Notes: a model not told the origin generated them from the letters alone. Shown: positions 24,618 to 34,032, counted from the first letter of the stretch. The stretch: 64,000 nucleotides of DNA from Pseudomonas coleopterorum (GCF_900105555.1 NZ_FNTZ01000001.1:2848501-2912500); one strand, 5' to 3'. Program-made: numbers and translations.

Positions 24618-25925
24618 GTGGAAGTCTCCAGATCTCGCTGGTACGGCCAGCTGTATGTCCAAGTGTTGATCGGCATCGTCATCGGTGCCGCCATCGGCTA
24701 TTTCGCCCCCAACATCGGCGCCAAGCTTCAACCCTTTGCCGATGGTTTCATCAAGCTGATCAAAATGCTTCTGGCACCCATCATTTTCGGTACCGTCGTC
24801 GTCGGCATCGCAAAAATGGGCAGCATCAAGGAGGTTGGCCGCATCGGCGTGAAAGCCCTGATCTACTTCGAGATCCTCTCGACCATTGCGTTGGTCGTAG
24901 GCTTGATCGTGGTCAATATCGTCAAGCCCGGCGTCGGCATGAACATCAACGTCAATGCACTCGACGCCAGTGCCATCAACAAATACAGCCAGGCGGCCAG
25001 CGAACAAGGCGGTACGGTCGAATTCTTCCTCAACATCATCCCGCACACCTTCGTCGGTGCGTTTTCCAACGGCGTGATGCTGCAGGTGATACTGCTGTCG
25101 GTACTGATGGGCATCGCGCTGGTTCAATTAGGCGAAGTCAGCAAGCCGCTGATCAATACCATCGATCTCTTCCTGCAAGGGCTGTTCAAGATCGTCGCCA
25201 TGGTCATGCGCCTGGCGCCGCTCGGCGCAGGCGCCGGCATGGCGTTCACCATCGGCAAATACGGCATCGGTACCTTGCTGTCCCTCGGCCAGTTGCTGGT
25301 CGCGCTCTATATCACGACGCTGATATTCATCGTGGTCGTGCTGGGCGCGGTAGTCCGCTGGTCGGGGATGCCGTTGATGCAGTTTCTGCGCTACTTCAAG
25401 GACGAAATACTCATCACGCTGGGCACCTGCTCCACCGAGGCGGTGTTGCCGCGCATGATGGTCAAGCTGGAGAAGCTGGGTTGCAGGAAATCAGTCGTGG
25501 GCATGGTCCTGCCTACCGGGTACACGTTCAACGCCGACGGCACTTGCATCTACCTGACCATGGCAGCGATCTTCATAGCCCAAGCGACCAATACCCCCCT
25601 GACGTTCGCCGACCAGATGATTTTGCTGGCCGTGTTCCTGCTGACATCCAAAGGCTCGGCGGGCGTGGCTGGTGCCGGGTTCGTCACGCTGGCGGCCACG
25701 CTGACCACCATTCACTCCATCCCTCTGGTGGGTCTGGTGCTGCTGCTGGGTATCGACCGGTTCCTCAACGAAGCCCGCGCGGTGACCAACCTGATCGGAA
25801 ACGGCATCGGCACCATCGCGATTGCAAAGTGGGACAACTCGTTCGACGCCGAAACCTGCCAGCGCGAACTGGCAGCCATGAAAGACGAAAAGGCCGCGAA
25901 AAAAGCGCTGCTGGCGCAAAAGTGA
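24618..25925 (+). CDS. dctA: C4-dicarboxylate/cation symporter DctA
   Basis: The 435-residue transporter is of the DAACS family and imports succinate, fumarate, malate and related diacids with protons or sodium. Hallmarks are the reentrant-loop and helix 7-8 signatures: MLLAPIIFGTVVVGIAKMG, the serine-containing ITLGTCSTEAVLPRMM hairpin, and MVLPTGYTFNADGTCIYLTMAAIFIAQA. Eight transmembrane segments are expected. GTG 24618 has GAGG 7-10 bases upstream and an A-rich motif just before it. Being next to tarD and a LysR gene, this copy may be dedicated to tartrate; pseudomonads usually have another DctA for general C4 acids. Confidence 0.93.
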   Translation: MEVSRSRWYGQLYVQVLIGIVIGAAIGYFAPNIGAKLQPFADGFIKLIKMLLAPIIFGTVVVGIAKMGSIKEVGRIGVKALIYFEILSTIALVVGLIVVNIVKPGVGMNINVNALDASAINKYSQAASEQGGTVEFFLNIIPHTFVGAFSNGVMLQVILLSVLMGIALVQLGEVSKPLINTIDLFLQGLFKIVAMVMRLAPLGAGAGMAFTIGKYGIGTLLSLGQLLVALYITTLIFIVVVLGAVVRWSGMPLMQFLRYFKDEILITLGTCSTEAVLPRMMVKLEKLGCRKSVVGMVLPTGYTFNADGTCIYLTMAAIFIAQATNTPLTFADQMILLAVFLLTSKGSAGVAGAGFVTLAATLTTIHSIPLVGLVLLLGIDRFLNEARAVTNLIGNGIGTIAIAKWDNSFDAETCQRELAAMKDEKAAKKALLAQK

Positions 25926-26077
25926 GAGGCCGTGCTCGCCACGTCCGGGCATCACGACTCATGGCGCAGGACCGTTGAGTACACCGAAAAAAGGTTGTTA
26001 CAACCCACTAGGTCATGACGGTCTGGCTTTTGGATGTCCTGAAAGGCTGGCGACAGATAAACAATCGCACGTAAAAA

Positions 26078-26154
26078 TGGTGTCCCAGGCGGGGTTCGAA
26101 CCTGCAACCTTCCCCTTAGGAGGGGGATGCTCTATCCAATTGAGCTACTGAGAC
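26078..26154 (-). tRNA. tRNA-Arg (anticodon CCT)
   Basis: Read on the minus strand this folds as a complete tRNA. The acceptor GTCTCAG pairs with CTGGGAC, the D arm stem is GCTC/GAGC, and the anticodon stem TCCCC/GGGGA carries loop CTCCTAA, giving anticodon CCT (reads AGG, Arg). The T arm has the GTTCGAAC core, and CCA is encoded. The T stem GCAGG/CCCGC contains one A-C mismatch at position 51-63. A run of five T follows the CCA and may aid termination. AGG is a rare arginine codon in GC-rich pseudomonads. Confidence 0.93.
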
Positions 26155-26387
26155 ACACAGCGGCGTACCGGGCGGCACGACGAACGGCATGCATGTTACC
26201 CAGCCGGGCAAGGTTTGTCATGCAGCATGGAGAGGATTTTGCCTCGTAGAGTCGCTCGAAAACTCAGCTTCGGCGCTCATGCATTTTGCAATACTCAACT
26301 GCACTCGGCAGTGCAGGATGCAATATCAAATTGCCCTGAGCACTGCGCATACCGCTGAAATCACTGGGTTTTTCCAAATCGCTGAAG

Positions 26388-26404
26388 TTGGCACGCCGCC
26401 TGCT
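26388..26404 (+). promoter_or_regulatory. Sigma54-type (-24/-12) promoter
   Basis: TTGGCACGCCGCCTGCT matches the RpoN consensus TGGCACG-N4-TGC, with GG and GC exactly ten bases apart. The predicted transcript start near 26415 lies about 40 bases before the first of two small membrane protein genes at 26454. No enhancer-binding protein gene is adjacent. Confidence 0.6.
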
Positions 26405-26453
26405 ACACCCGATGTTGAACCACGCTTCGACATTCAGGCTGCGGAGAATTTCA

Positions 26454-26681
26454 ATGAACAGCGTCCTCTTGATGCTCAACGCTATGACATTTGTCATCCT
26501 CATTGGCTTTCAGTTCCACAGCCAGACCACCGATCCTGCGCTGGTCCATGTCGATGCCACACGCTTCATCCCCGCCCCCGTCGCTCGCGTTGCGTCTTCC
26601 AGCACCGAGGCGCCGCTCACGGCCGCCAAGGGCGTCAGCGAGCCCGCCACGACCCAGCGCACTGAACGCTATACCTTTTAA
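26454..26681 (+). CDS. Small exported or membrane-anchored protein
   Basis: The 75-residue product has a hydrophobic N terminus (residues about 3-19, LLMLNAMTFVILIGFQF). A low-complexity, Ala/Pro/Thr/Ser-rich tail follows and ends RTERYTF. It could be a signal-anchored periplasmic peptide or an inner-membrane anchor. GGAG lies 8 bases before ATG 26454. A good sigma54-like promoter lies 50 bp upstream, and a second small membrane gene starts 10 bp downstream, so the two form an operon. I recognise no family. Base composition is like the neighbours, so there is no sign of recent transfer. Confidence 0.6.
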   Translation: MNSVLLMLNAMTFVILIGFQFHSQTTDPALVHVDATRFIPAPVARVASSSTEAPLTAAKGVSEPATTQRTERYTF

Positions 26682-26691
26682 GGAGTTGGAG

Positions 26692-26877
26692 ATGTCGAGA
26701 TATGCCTTGGCATTCATGTTGATTGCCATAGCCTGTTGGACCAGCGCGTTCGCGTTCGGACAACACACGTCTGCCTTGGGGATCGCGTTGCAAGCCATGG
26801 GCGGTATCGCCAGTCTTGCGTTGTTGCTGGCGCTGATCAAAGGTCGCAGGATCAAATTCGATCCCCTGTTGCGCTAA
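26692..26877 (+). CDS. Small two-helix membrane protein
   Basis: The 61-residue product has two hydrophobic segments (about residues 4-21 and 27-50) and a basic C terminus, KGRRIKFDPLLR, which would lie in the cytoplasm. The first segment ends SAFAF and could alternatively be a signal sequence. AAGGAG lies 7 bases before ATG 26692, a strong ribosome site. It follows the 75-residue membrane protein by 10 bp and shares its sigma54-like promoter. I know no function; small paired membrane proteins of this type often modulate a transporter or stress response. Confidence 0.62.
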   Translation: MSRYALAFMLIAIACWTSAFAFGQHTSALGIALQAMGGIASLALLLALIKGRRIKFDPLLR

Positions 26878-27260
26878 TCGCCTACAAGATCGACGCCTGC
26901 CGACAATCAATGCTAGCAAATGGACCAGATGTCACTATGCTACCCCCCTAGGTAGCTCGCGCGTGCTGTGCGCGGTATGCACAAAACGGGTCAGAGCACC
27001 TCTTGAAGCAATCTCCAATCTGTATGTGAACGTGTCCTGGCAGATGCGAGCAGCCTGTACAAAATACAGTGCAGGAGGGACTGGCAAAATGCCACGATTC
27101 GGATCATTATTTGTCACAGAATTGGCGTCAAAGCTATGTCGCATTAGTGCATCATAGCGCCGCATCGGCAGGCTGGAACAATTTGCCGATCGGCGTGTCC
27201 TAACCGACATCCTGCGGCCTACTTCAAGAACCGCTCCCCCTGAACTTATCGGTCATCACT
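26878..27260. other. Long leader/promoter region of amrZ
   Basis: The 383 bp upstream of amrZ have no convincing gene on either strand. The region contains a perfect TGGCA-AAA-TGCCA palindrome at 27082-27094. It should hold the amrZ promoter; a weak extracytoplasmic-sigma-like pair (GAACAA-N16-TCCTAA) appears about 60-90 bp before the start codon. Confidence 0.5.
27082..27094. promoter_or_regulatory. Probable AmrZ autoregulatory operator
   Basis: TGGCAAAATGCCA is a perfect inverted repeat close to the known AmrZ consensus GGCAAAACGCC. It lies 167 bp upstream of amrZ, and AmrZ is known to repress its own gene in P. aeruginosa. The site match is direct; function is inference. Confidence 0.6.
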
Positions 27261-27587
27261 ATGCGCCCACTCAAACAGGCTGTTTACTCCAGCCGCACGG
27301 CTGACAAATTCGTAGTACGTCTTCCTGACGGGATGCGTGAGCAGATTGCTGAGGTGGCTCGTAACCATCACCGCAGCATGAACTCCGAGATCATCGCACG
27401 CCTGGAACAGAGCCTGATCCAGGAAGGTGCCTTGGGTGAAGAGTTGAGCATGAAGATGGACAGCCCGGAATTGTCCCTGCATGAGCGTGAGCTCCTGCAG
27501 CGCTTCCGTCAGCTGTCGCACCGACAGCAAAATGCACTGGTGTCCTTGATCGCCCATGACGTCGAGGCCGCAGCCGAAGCGTCATGA
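27261..27587 (+). CDS. amrZ: Ribbon-helix-helix regulator AmrZ (AlgZ)
   Basis: The 108-residue protein closely follows P. aeruginosa AmrZ in length and sequence. It has a flexible N-terminal arm (MRPLKQA), then the Arc-like ribbon-helix-helix with the DNA-contacting strand KFVVRLP and the helices [27 protein letters not shown], and the C-terminal tetramerisation domain with [18 protein letters not shown]. AmrZ switches between alginate or other exopolysaccharide production and motility, activating or repressing many promoters and cyclic-di-GMP enzymes. ATG 27261 gives exact agreement at the N terminus although no strong Shine-Dalgarno is seen. A palindromic AmrZ-like operator lies in its long leader. 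A strong terminator follows the gene. Confidence 0.95.
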   Translation: MRPLKQAVYSSRTADKFVVRLPDGMREQIAEVARNHHRSMNSEIIARLEQSLIQEGALGEELSMKMDSPELSLHERELLQRFRQLSHRQQNALVSLIAHDVEAAAEAS

Positions 27588-27597
27588 ACACCGCCGC

Positions 27598-27629
27598 AAA
27601 AAAAAGCCAGCTCTAGAGCTGGCTTTTTT
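27598..27629. terminator. Bidirectional terminator between amrZ and brnQ
   Basis: GCCAGCT-CTAG-AGCTGGC is flanked by an A run on the left and six T on the right. It can end amrZ on the plus strand and brnQ on the minus strand; the brnQ stop is 17 bases away. Confidence 0.9.
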
Positions 27630-27645
27630 GTGGGTGACGAAAGGC

Positions 27646-28959
27646 TCAGGCCGCAGCGTGAACGCGCGCGCCCAGCACACGATCGACTACCACCGCCACG
27701 AGCAGCACAGCAACCGACGGCACCAGCCAGGCCAGGCCTTGTTCACTCAGCGGAAGGTCTAGCAAGGATGCTGGCAACCACTGCGAAAGGCCCGCCCCTT
27801 TGATCGCATCGATGAGGCCGAAGAGCAACGAGACCAGCATCACCGGGCCAAGAATGCGCGACTGCGAATACCACAACCCGGCGCAGAAACTCAGCGCCAC
27901 TAGCACGATGCAGGGCGGATAGATGGCGGTCAGCACGGGGATGGAAAACGCGATCAGCTTGGTCAAGCCCAGGTTGGATACCAGCAGCGAGAACAGCGCC
28001 AGCAAGAGCACCAGCGTCTTGTAGGACAGTGGCAGGACTCGGCTGAAATACTCGGCGCAGGCGCAGGTCAGGCCAACAGCAGTCACCAGGCATGCCAGCG
28101 AGATCAGCACGGCCAGGAAACCACTGCCCAGCCCGCCGAAGGTGTGCTGCACATAGGCGTGCAGAACCGCAGCGCCGTTGGTAGCACCGGCCGCAACGGC
28201 GTGGCTACCCGACCCAAGGCGGAACAGACTGATGTACACCAGGGCCAGCCCTACTCCGGCAATCAGCCCGGCGATGATCGCGTAGCGCGTGATCAGCTTC
28301 GGCGACTCGACGCCTCTGGAGCGAATGGCATTGACGATGACGATGCCGAACACCAGCGCACCCAACGTATCCATGGTCAGGTAACCATTGATGAAGCCGA
28401 GTGAAAATGGCGCAGCGACATACTCGGGCACCGCATCACCGCTGGGACCTACCGGCAAGGCAAACGCAGCAATACCCAATACGGCCAGAGCGATGATTTT
28501 CAGCGGAGCCAGAAAGCGCCCTACGGTATCGAGCAGACGTCCGGGATAGAGTGAAACGATGTATACCAGCAGGAAATACACCGCGCTGTAGAGAAACAGC
28601 GCCAGCGGCGTTTCACCGGTCAAGGGCGCCAGGCCTACGGCAAACGACACGGTGGCAGTGCGCGGCGTTGCGAACAACGGGCCCACCGCCAGATAGCACA
28701 CGGCGGCCAACAGACCACCCGCCAGCTTGCCGATCGGGCTGCTCAGCGCGTCCATCGAACCGCCGACCCTGGCCAGCGCCACCACGGTGATCACCGGCAG
28801 ACCTACCGCCGTCACCAGGAAGCCCAGTGCCGCCATCCAGACGTTCGGCCCAGCCTGCAGGCCGACGAAGGGTGGAAAGATGATATTGCCCGCGCCTACG
28901 AACAAGGCGAACGTCATGAAACCAAGCGCCAGAATATCCTGGCCTTTAAGCACTTTCAT
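27646..28959 (-). CDS. brnQ: Branched-chain amino acid transport system II carrier protein
   Basis: The 437-residue protein belongs to the LIVCS family and imports Leu, Ile and Val with sodium or protons. The N terminus has the family signature [20 protein letters not shown], and twelve hydrophobic helices follow. Later blocks such as [20 protein letters not shown] and [20 protein letters not shown] sequence are also typical of BrnQ/BraB. ATG 28959 gives the normal start, though the Shine-Dalgarno is weak. It is a single-gene unit with a shared terminator downstream; in P. aeruginosa the BraB/BraZ carriers are regulated by leucine, but I see no operator here. Confidence 0.93.
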   Translation of the reverse strand: MKVLKGQDILALGFMTFALFVGAGNIIFPPFVGLQAGPNVWMAALGFLVTAVGLPVITVVALARVGGSMDALSSPIGKLAGGLLAAVCYLAVGPLFATPRTATVSFAVGLAPLTGETPLALFLYSAVYFLLVYIVSLYPGRLLDTVGRFLAPLKIIALAVLGIAAFALPVGPSGDAVPEYVAAPFSLGFINGYLTMDTLGALVFGIVIVNAIRSRGVESPKLITRYAIIAGLIAGVGLALVYISLFRLGSGSHAVAAGATNGAAVLHAYVQHTFGGLGSGFLAVLISLACLVTAVGLTCACAEYFSRVLPLSYKTLVLLLALFSLLVSNLGLTKLIAFSIPVLTAIYPPCIVLVALSFCAGLWYSQSRILGPVMLVSLLFGLIDAIKGAGLSQWLPASLLDLPLSEQGLAWLVPSVAVLLVAVVVDRVLGARVHAAA

Positions 28960-29204
28960 TGGAAGGAAACCACGTCAATAGATTGGAATTGAGAGAGGTT
29001 TTCCCCATGGATTGAGGGAAACACGGTCGACCGGATGAGGCCAGACTGGATGCGCAGGCGGCTGCCTTGTGGGCGGGCCCGGCAAAATGGCGCGTAGAGT
29101 AGCGAAATTCGACGCTCCTCGCACTGTTGCAGTGCGAAGTGTCCGCTGAGTGCACCTGAGTGTCGCATCGGTGCAAGACTCAGCGGAAACGATACAGCAA
29201 GTTC

Positions 29205-29226
29205 CAAAAGCCTCAGACGTGAGGCT
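29205..29226 (-). terminator. Rho-independent terminator of mqo
   Basis: AGCCTCA/TGAGGCT with a 4-base loop starts 6 bases past the mqo stop and is followed on the minus strand by TTTTGG. Confidence 0.75.
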
Positions 29227-29231
29227 CGAAC

Positions 29232-30884
29232 TTACAGCGCCATGTCGGCCGCTGGGTTGCTTTCAGCTTTCGGTGCCGTCTGACCTTCGATCGGGTTGGC
29301 AGCGGCAGCGGCCTGGTCGATCACAGGAGGAGCAACGGCCAACTGCAGAATCTTGGCGGTGTAGTTCCACTCTTTCTGCACGGCTTCCGGCGAGTTGTTC
29401 AGCGCAGTACCGTAGCTAGGCACGATCTGACGCAGCTTGGCTTGCCACTCGGGTGTCGCGACCTTGTCCTTGAACGCCTTTTCAAGCACGTTGATCATGA
29501 TCGGTGCAGCCGTCGATGCGCCAGGCGATGCACCCAGCAAACCGGCAATGCTGCTGTCCTTGGAGACGACGATTTCAGTACCCAGTTTCAGCACGCCGCC
29601 CTTGTCTGCGTCACGCTTGATGATCTGCACACGCTGGCCAGCCTGCCACAGACGCCAGTCTTCTTTCTTGGCGTTGGGGAAGTACTGTTTCAGCGCTTCA
29701 TAGCGATCGTCATCCGACAGCATGACCTGACCGGCCAGGTATTCGATCAGCGGGTACTGCTCGATGCCGACCTTGGTCATGGGCCATACGTTGTGCAGGT
29801 TGGTGCTGGTCAGCAGGTCCAGGTACGAACCGTTCTTCAGGAACTTGGTCGAGAAGGTGGCAAATGGGCCAAACAGGACCACACGCTTGCCGTCCAGGAC
29901 ACGGGTGTCCAGGTGCGGAACGGACATGGGCGGTGCACCGGTCGATGCGATGCCGTAGGCCTTGGCCATATGCTGCATGGCCACACTTGGGTTCTCGGTC
30001 ACCAGGAACGAGCCGCCCACTGGGAAGCCACCGTATTCCTTGGCTTCTGGGATACCCGAATCCTGCAGCAGATGCAGGGCAGCGCCACCGGCACCGATGA
30101 ACACGAACTTGGCGTCGGTTTCGGTCTTGGTGCCGTCTTTCAGGTTCTTGTAGCTCACGCGCCACGAACCATCGTCATTGCGCTTGATGTCTTCAACTTC
30201 GCTGGACAGCTTCAGGTCGAAGCCTTTCTGGCCCTTCAGGTGACCGACGTACTGGCGGGTGATCTCGCCGAAGTTCATGTCGGTACCCAGCGGGCTCCAG
30301 GTGACGGCCAGTTTCTGATTGGGGTCGCGGCCCTCCATCATCAACGGCACCCACTTCTTGATCTGCTCGTGGTCCTGGGAGAATTGCATGCCGGCGAACA
30401 GCGGGCTCGCCTTCAGCGCTTCATAGCGCTTCTTGAGGAACTCGATGTTGTTATCGCCCCAGACGAAGCTCATGTGCGGCGTGGAGTTGATGAACGTGCG
30501 TGGGTTCTTCAGCACACCCACCGTCACTTGGTGAGCCCAGAACTGACGGGAAATCTGGAAGGCTTCGTTGATCTCGATCGCCTTGGCGATCTGGACCTTG
30601 CCGTCCTTGTCTTCCGGGGTGTAGTTCAGCTCGGCCAGGGCCGAGTGGCCGGTACCCGCGTTGTTCCATCCATTGGAGCTTTCTTCGGCGACAGCGTCCA
30701 GGCGCTCGACCATTTCCATCGACCAGCTCGGCTCGAGCTCGTTGAGCAGCACGCCCAGCGTGGCGCTCATGACACCGCCGCCAATCAGCAGGACGTCGAC
30801 TTTCTTCGCTTCGGCCGCTTGTGCCGACACCATCCCCATGGACAGAGCCAGACCCAGCAGCGCTGTGTTCGCTTTCTTCAACAT
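29232..30884 (-). CDS. mqo: Malate:quinone oxidoreductase, signal-peptide form
   Basis: The 550-residue FAD enzyme oxidises malate to oxaloacetate and reduces ubiquinone, replacing or supplementing NAD malate dehydrogenase. After a signal-like N terminus ([23 protein letters not shown]) comes the FAD-binding [19 protein letters not shown], then the Mqo blocks [28 protein letters not shown] and PPMSVPHLD, and the C-terminal [12 protein letters not shown] tail of about 40 residues rich in Ala and Pro extends past the usual end. ATG 30884 is preceded by AGGA. The signal sequence suggests that this paralogue is on the periplasmic side or membrane-anchored, unlike cytoplasmic Mqo. It is transcribed alone, with a terminator before brnQ. 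Confidence 0.92.
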   Translation of the reverse strand: MLKKANTALLGLALSMGMVSAQAAEAKKVDVLLIGGGVMSATLGVLLNELEPSWSMEMVERLDAVAEESSNGWNNAGTGHSALAELNYTPEDKDGKVQIAKAIEINEAFQISRQFWAHQVTVGVLKNPRTFINSTPHMSFVWGDNNIEFLKKRYEALKASPLFAGMQFSQDHEQIKKWVPLMMEGRDPNQKLAVTWSPLGTDMNFGEITRQYVGHLKGQKGFDLKLSSEVEDIKRNDDGSWRVSYKNLKDGTKTETDAKFVFIGAGGAALHLLQDSGIPEAKEYGGFPVGGSFLVTENPSVAMQHMAKAYGIASTGAPPMSVPHLDTRVLDGKRVVLFGPFATFSTKFLKNGSYLDLLTSTNLHNVWPMTKVGIEQYPLIEYLAGQVMLSDDDRYEALKQYFPNAKKEDWRLWQAGQRVQIIKRDADKGGVLKLGTEIVVSKDSSIAGLLGASPGASTAAPIMINVLEKAFKDKVATPEWQAKLRQIVPSYGTALNNSPEAVQKEWNYTAKILQLAVAPPVIDQAAAAANPIEGQTAPKAESNPAADMAL

Positions 30885-31357
30885 ACAGAAATTCCTAGGA
30901 TTGAACGCCACCGTTCGATTCAACAGCCATCAGGTTTCAAGGGCCTCATCAGCGGCAACGTGAAACGGATAGCGGGCAAACCGATAAATGGCATAGAAGG
31001 CCAAAATCACAACATCGGCCTCACATTCATGTCCTTCGCGTGCTGAATTTCTTGTTGAACATTGTTTTCAGCGACTTCAGTGACATCGACCTTGGCACGC
31101 CTTGCGGCATCAAGGTCATTGCTGGCAGCCGGCCAGAATCTACAACCTGAACATTCGTTCATGGACTGCGACATTATGGCGGGTCGACATATTACATGAG
31201 AGTGGCTACCTGCAACCAGATCAATGTCGTTGATTGCTGTCATCCTTATAAATGTTTTGAGCAAATACGGAAAATCCCTACAGAGACAAAGGACAATTCC
31301 GAAGCTTAGTCCACCATCGATCCAGTAGAGTCCTTAGCTTTTGACGAGCATCCAGCA
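30885..31357. other. Intergenic region upstream of mqo and the acetyltransferase
   Basis: These 473 bp lie between divergent genes and are more AT-rich than their surroundings. A short minus-strand open frame (31007-31264) has no clear ribosome site or known motif, and I do not call it. Promoters for both genes must be here; a partial TTGCAG-N15-TAATAT on the minus strand near 31190-31220 is the best candidate for mqo. Confidence 0.5.
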
Positions 31358-31921
31358 ATGACTCACGGCCCACACGCGATCATCCCCATCCTGAAAACCA
31401 GCAGACTGCAGTTGCATCCTCTTACCCTCGCCGACGCCCCGCGCTATCAACAGTTGATTGCCCACTGGGGCATGGTTCGCTACATCACCGACAATATGCC
31501 GTGGCCCTACCCCGCCGACGAGGCAGAGCGCTACATTCGAGAGGACGCGCTTCCGGCCATGGCCAACGCGGAGGAATGGCACTGGACGCTTCGACTGCGC
31601 GATGCGCCCGAACTTATCATCGGCGTCATCAGCCTCATGGATGAGTACAACGACAACCGTAGCTTCTGGATTGCCGAGCCTTGGCAGAACAAGGGGCTGG
31701 TGAGTGAGGCCTGCCAGGCGGTGAATCGCTTCTGGTTCCAAGCGCTGGGCAAACCCGTCTTGAGAGTCGCCAAAGCAGCAGCCAACGAACCGTCCAGACG
31801 GATCTCGATGCGCGAGGGCATGCGGGTGGTGCTCAAACGCCAACAATCCTTCGTCGGTGGCACCATGGAGGAGGAAATCTGGCAACTGACGCGTGACGAA
31901 TGGTTGAGCCAGCAACGCTGA
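31358..31921 (+). CDS. GNAT family N-acetyltransferase (RimJ/RimL-like)
   Basis: The 187-residue protein starts [19 protein letters not shown], the opening typical of RimJ/RimL acetyltransferases. It continues with [20 protein letters not shown], then the acetyl-CoA site region [20 protein letters not shown], where the Q/RxxGxG/A loop is somewhat degenerate (QNKGLV). The later [13 protein letters not shown] block is the usual NxxSxxxxxKxGF motif in altered form. It should transfer an acetyl group to an amine, but the acceptor is unknown. There is no neighbour that suggests a substrate. The start has only a weak ribosome site. Confidence 0.85.
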   Translation: MTHGPHAIIPILKTSRLQLHPLTLADAPRYQQLIAHWGMVRYITDNMPWPYPADEAERYIREDALPAMANAEEWHWTLRLRDAPELIIGVISLMDEYNDNRSFWIAEPWQNKGLVSEACQAVNRFWFQALGKPVLRVAKAAANEPSRRISMREGMRVVLKRQQSFVGGTMEEEIWQLTRDEWLSQQR

Positions 31922-31929
31922 ACGCCTGA

Positions 31930-31954
31930 AACACAAAAGCCACCCGAAGGTGGC
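31930..31954 (-). terminator. Terminator of the sdh-suc operon
   Basis: On the minus strand GCCACC-TTCG-GGTGGC (UUCG-capped stem) is followed by TTTTGTGTTT. It lies 31 bases beyond the sucD stop. The plus-strand version may also help end the acetyltransferase transcript. Confidence 0.85.
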
Positions 31955-31984
31955 CTTTGCGACTGCGCGTCGAGCAAGCGAAGC

Positions 31985-32866
31985 TTACTTGGCAGTCCAG
32001 CCGGTCAGCTCGGCCAAAGCCTTGCCGATGTCAGCCAGCGAACGCACGGTTTTCACACCAGCGTCCTGCAGGGCAGCGAACTTCTCGTCTGCAGTACCCT
32101 TGCCGCCGGAGATGATTGCACCCGCATGGCCCATGCGCTTGCCTGGAGGGGCAGTCACACCAGCGATGTAGGAAACGACCGGCTTGGTCACGTGTGCCTT
32201 GATGTAGGCAGCGGCTTCTTCTTCGGCCGAACCACCGATCTCGCCGATCATGACGATCGCTTCGGTCTGTGGGTCTTCCTGGAACAGCTTCAGGATGTCG
32301 ATGAAGTTCGAGCCCGGGATCGGGTCACCACCGATACCGACGCAGGTCGACTGGCCGAAACCGGCGTCGGTGGTCTGCTTGACGGCTTCATAGGTCAGTG
32401 TGCCGGAACGCGACACGATACCGACCTTGCCCGGCAAGTGGATGTGGCCTGGCATGATGCCGATCTTGCACTCGCCCGGAGTGATCACGCCTGGGCAGTT
32501 AGGGCCGATCAGGATGACACCCAGCTCGTCGCACTTGACCTTGGCTTCCAGCATGTCGATGGTCGGAATGCCTTCGGTGATGCAGACGATCAGCTTGATG
32601 CCGCCGAATGCTGCTTCAAGGATGGAATCCTTGCAGAAAGGAGCCGGTACGTAGATGACCGAGGCGGTAGCGCCTGTGGTTTCCACGGCTTCTTTCACGG
32701 TGTTGAACACAGGCAGGTTCAGGTGGGTGGTACCACCCTTGCCTGGCGTCACGCCGCCAACCATCTTGGTGCCGTAGGCGATGGCCTGTTCGGAGTGGAA
32801 AGTACCCTGCGAGCCGGTGAAGCCCTGGCAGATGACCTTGGTGTCTTTATTGATCAGGACGCTCAT
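31985..32866 (-). CDS. sucD: Succinyl-CoA ligase alpha subunit
   Basis: The 293-residue alpha subunit binds CoA and carries the phosphohistidine in [11 protein letters not shown] near residue 246. The N-terminal Rossmann CoA-binding domain is visible ([19 protein letters not shown]), as are the [20 protein letters not shown] and [10 protein letters not shown] motifs. With SucC it converts succinyl-CoA, ADP and phosphate to succinate, CoA and ATP. Its ATG shares one base with the sucC stop (TAATG), so translation is coupled. It is the last gene of sdhCDAB-sucAB-lpdG-sucCD and ends at a UUCG-loop terminator. Confidence 0.98.
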   Translation of the reverse strand: MSVLINKDTKVICQGFTGSQGTFHSEQAIAYGTKMVGGVTPGKGGTTHLNLPVFNTVKEAVETTGATASVIYVPAPFCKDSILEAAFGGIKLIVCITEGIPTIDMLEAKVKCDELGVILIGPNCPGVITPGECKIGIMPGHIHLPGKVGIVSRSGTLTYEAVKQTTDAGFGQSTCVGIGGDPIPGSNFIDILKLFQEDPQTEAIVMIGEIGGSAEEEAAAYIKAHVTKPVVSYIAGVTAPPGKRMGHAGAIISGGKGTADEKFAALQDAGVKTVRSLADIGKALAELTGWTAK

Positions 32867-34032
32867 TACTTGCCCTCCGCAGCTTTGACAACTTGTTGAG
32901 CAGCGTCGGTCAGGCTGGTGGCTGCGATGATGTTCAGACCGCTTTCCGCCAGTACTTTAGCGCCCAGTTCAGCGTTGTTGCCCTCAAGGCGCACAACCAC
33001 CGGGATTTTCACGCCGACTTCTTTCACCGCGCCGATGATGCCTTCGGCAATCATGTCGCAACGAACGATGCCGCCGAAGATGTTGACCAGTACGGCCGCG
33101 ACATTGGTGTCGGACAGAATGATCTTGAACGCTTCGGTCACGCGTTCCTTGGTAGCACCGCCGCCAACGTCGAGGAAGTTGGCTGGCTTGCCGCCGTGCA
33201 GGTTGACGATGTCCATGGTACCCATGGCCAGGCCGGCACCGTTGACCATGCAACCGATGTTGCCTTCCAGCGCCACGTAGTTCAGTTCGAACTTGGCAGC
33301 GTGCGCTTCACGCGGGTCGTCCTGCGAAGGATCGTGGAAACCCTTCAGCTTGGGCTGACGGTACATGGCGTTGGCGTCGATGTTGATCTTGGCATCGAGG
33401 CAATGCAGATCGCCGTCCGCCTTGATGACCAACGGGTTGACTTCCAGCAGGGCCAGGTCGTGGTCCTGGAACAGCTTGGCCAGGCCAACGAAGATCTTGG
33501 CGAACTGGGCAACCTGCTTGCCTTCCAGACCCAGCTGGAATGCCAGCTCGCGGCCCTGGAACGGCTGAGCGCCGACCAACGGATCGATGGTGGACTTGAG
33601 GATCTTCTCGGGAGTGTCGTGAGCGATCTTCTCGATGTCCACGCCACCTTCGGTGGAAGCCATGAACACGATGCGACGGCTGGAGCGGTCTACAACGGCG
33701 CCCAGATACAGCTCTTTGGCGATATCGGTGCAGGACTCGACCAGGATCTTGGTGACAGGCTGACCGTTGGCATCAGTCTGGTAAGTCACCAGACGCTTGC
33801 CCAGCCATTGCTGAGCGAAAGCCTTGGCGTCTTCCTTGCTGCGAACCAGCTTTACACCACCAGCTTTACCACGGCCACCGGCGTGGACCTGGGCCTTGAC
33901 GACCCACTCGCTGCCGCCGATCTTGTCGCAGGCTTCTGCGGCTTCTTCGGGGGTGTCTACCGCGTAACCCTTGGATACTGGCAGGCCGTATTCAGCGAAC
34001 AGCTGCTTACCCTGATACTCGTGAAGATTCAT
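32866..34032 (-). CDS. sucC: Succinyl-CoA ligase [ADP-forming] beta subunit
   Basis: The 388-residue beta subunit has an ATP-grasp domain ([22 protein letters not shown], then [18 protein letters not shown]) and the Mg/ATP residues in [11 protein letters not shown]. The C-terminal ligase domain has [29 protein letters not shown] and [11 protein letters not shown]. Its length equals E. coli SucC. ATG 34032 is the universal start for the family even though the ribosome site is poor. It is separated from lpdG by 176 bp, the longest gap in the suc part of the operon, so an internal promoter or processing site there is possible. Confidence 0.98.
   Translation of the reverse strand: MNLHEYQGKQLFAEYGLPVSKGYAVDTPEEAAEACDKIGGSEWVVKAQVHAGGRGKAGGVKLVRSKEDAKAFAQQWLGKRLVTYQTDANGQPVTKILVESCTDIAKELYLGAVVDRSSRRIVFMASTEGGVDIEKIAHDTPEKILKSTIDPLVGAQPFQGRELAFQLGLEGKQVAQFAKIFVGLAKLFQDHDLALLEVNPLVIKADGDLHCLDAKINIDANAMYRQPKLKGFHDPSQDDPREAHAAKFELNYVALEGNIGCMVNGAGLAMGTMDIVNLHGGKPANFLDVGGGATKERVTEAFKIILSDTNVAAVLVNIFGGIVRCDMIAEGIIGAVKEVGVKIPVVVRLEGNNAELGAKVLAESGLNIIAATSLTDAAQQVVKAAEGK

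Noticed and set aside
26078..26154. tRNA as attachment site for a genomic island
   Set aside because: No integrase or direct repeat of the tRNA end is visible within the flanking 10 kb.
27242..27247. GAACTT as an AlgU -35 box for amrZ
   Set aside because: It lies only 13 bases before the start codon, so the matching -10 would fall inside the gene and none is seen.
31007..31264. 85-residue minus-strand open frame upstream of mqo
   Set aside because: Start is unsupported, composition is unlike neighbouring genes, and no domain is visible.
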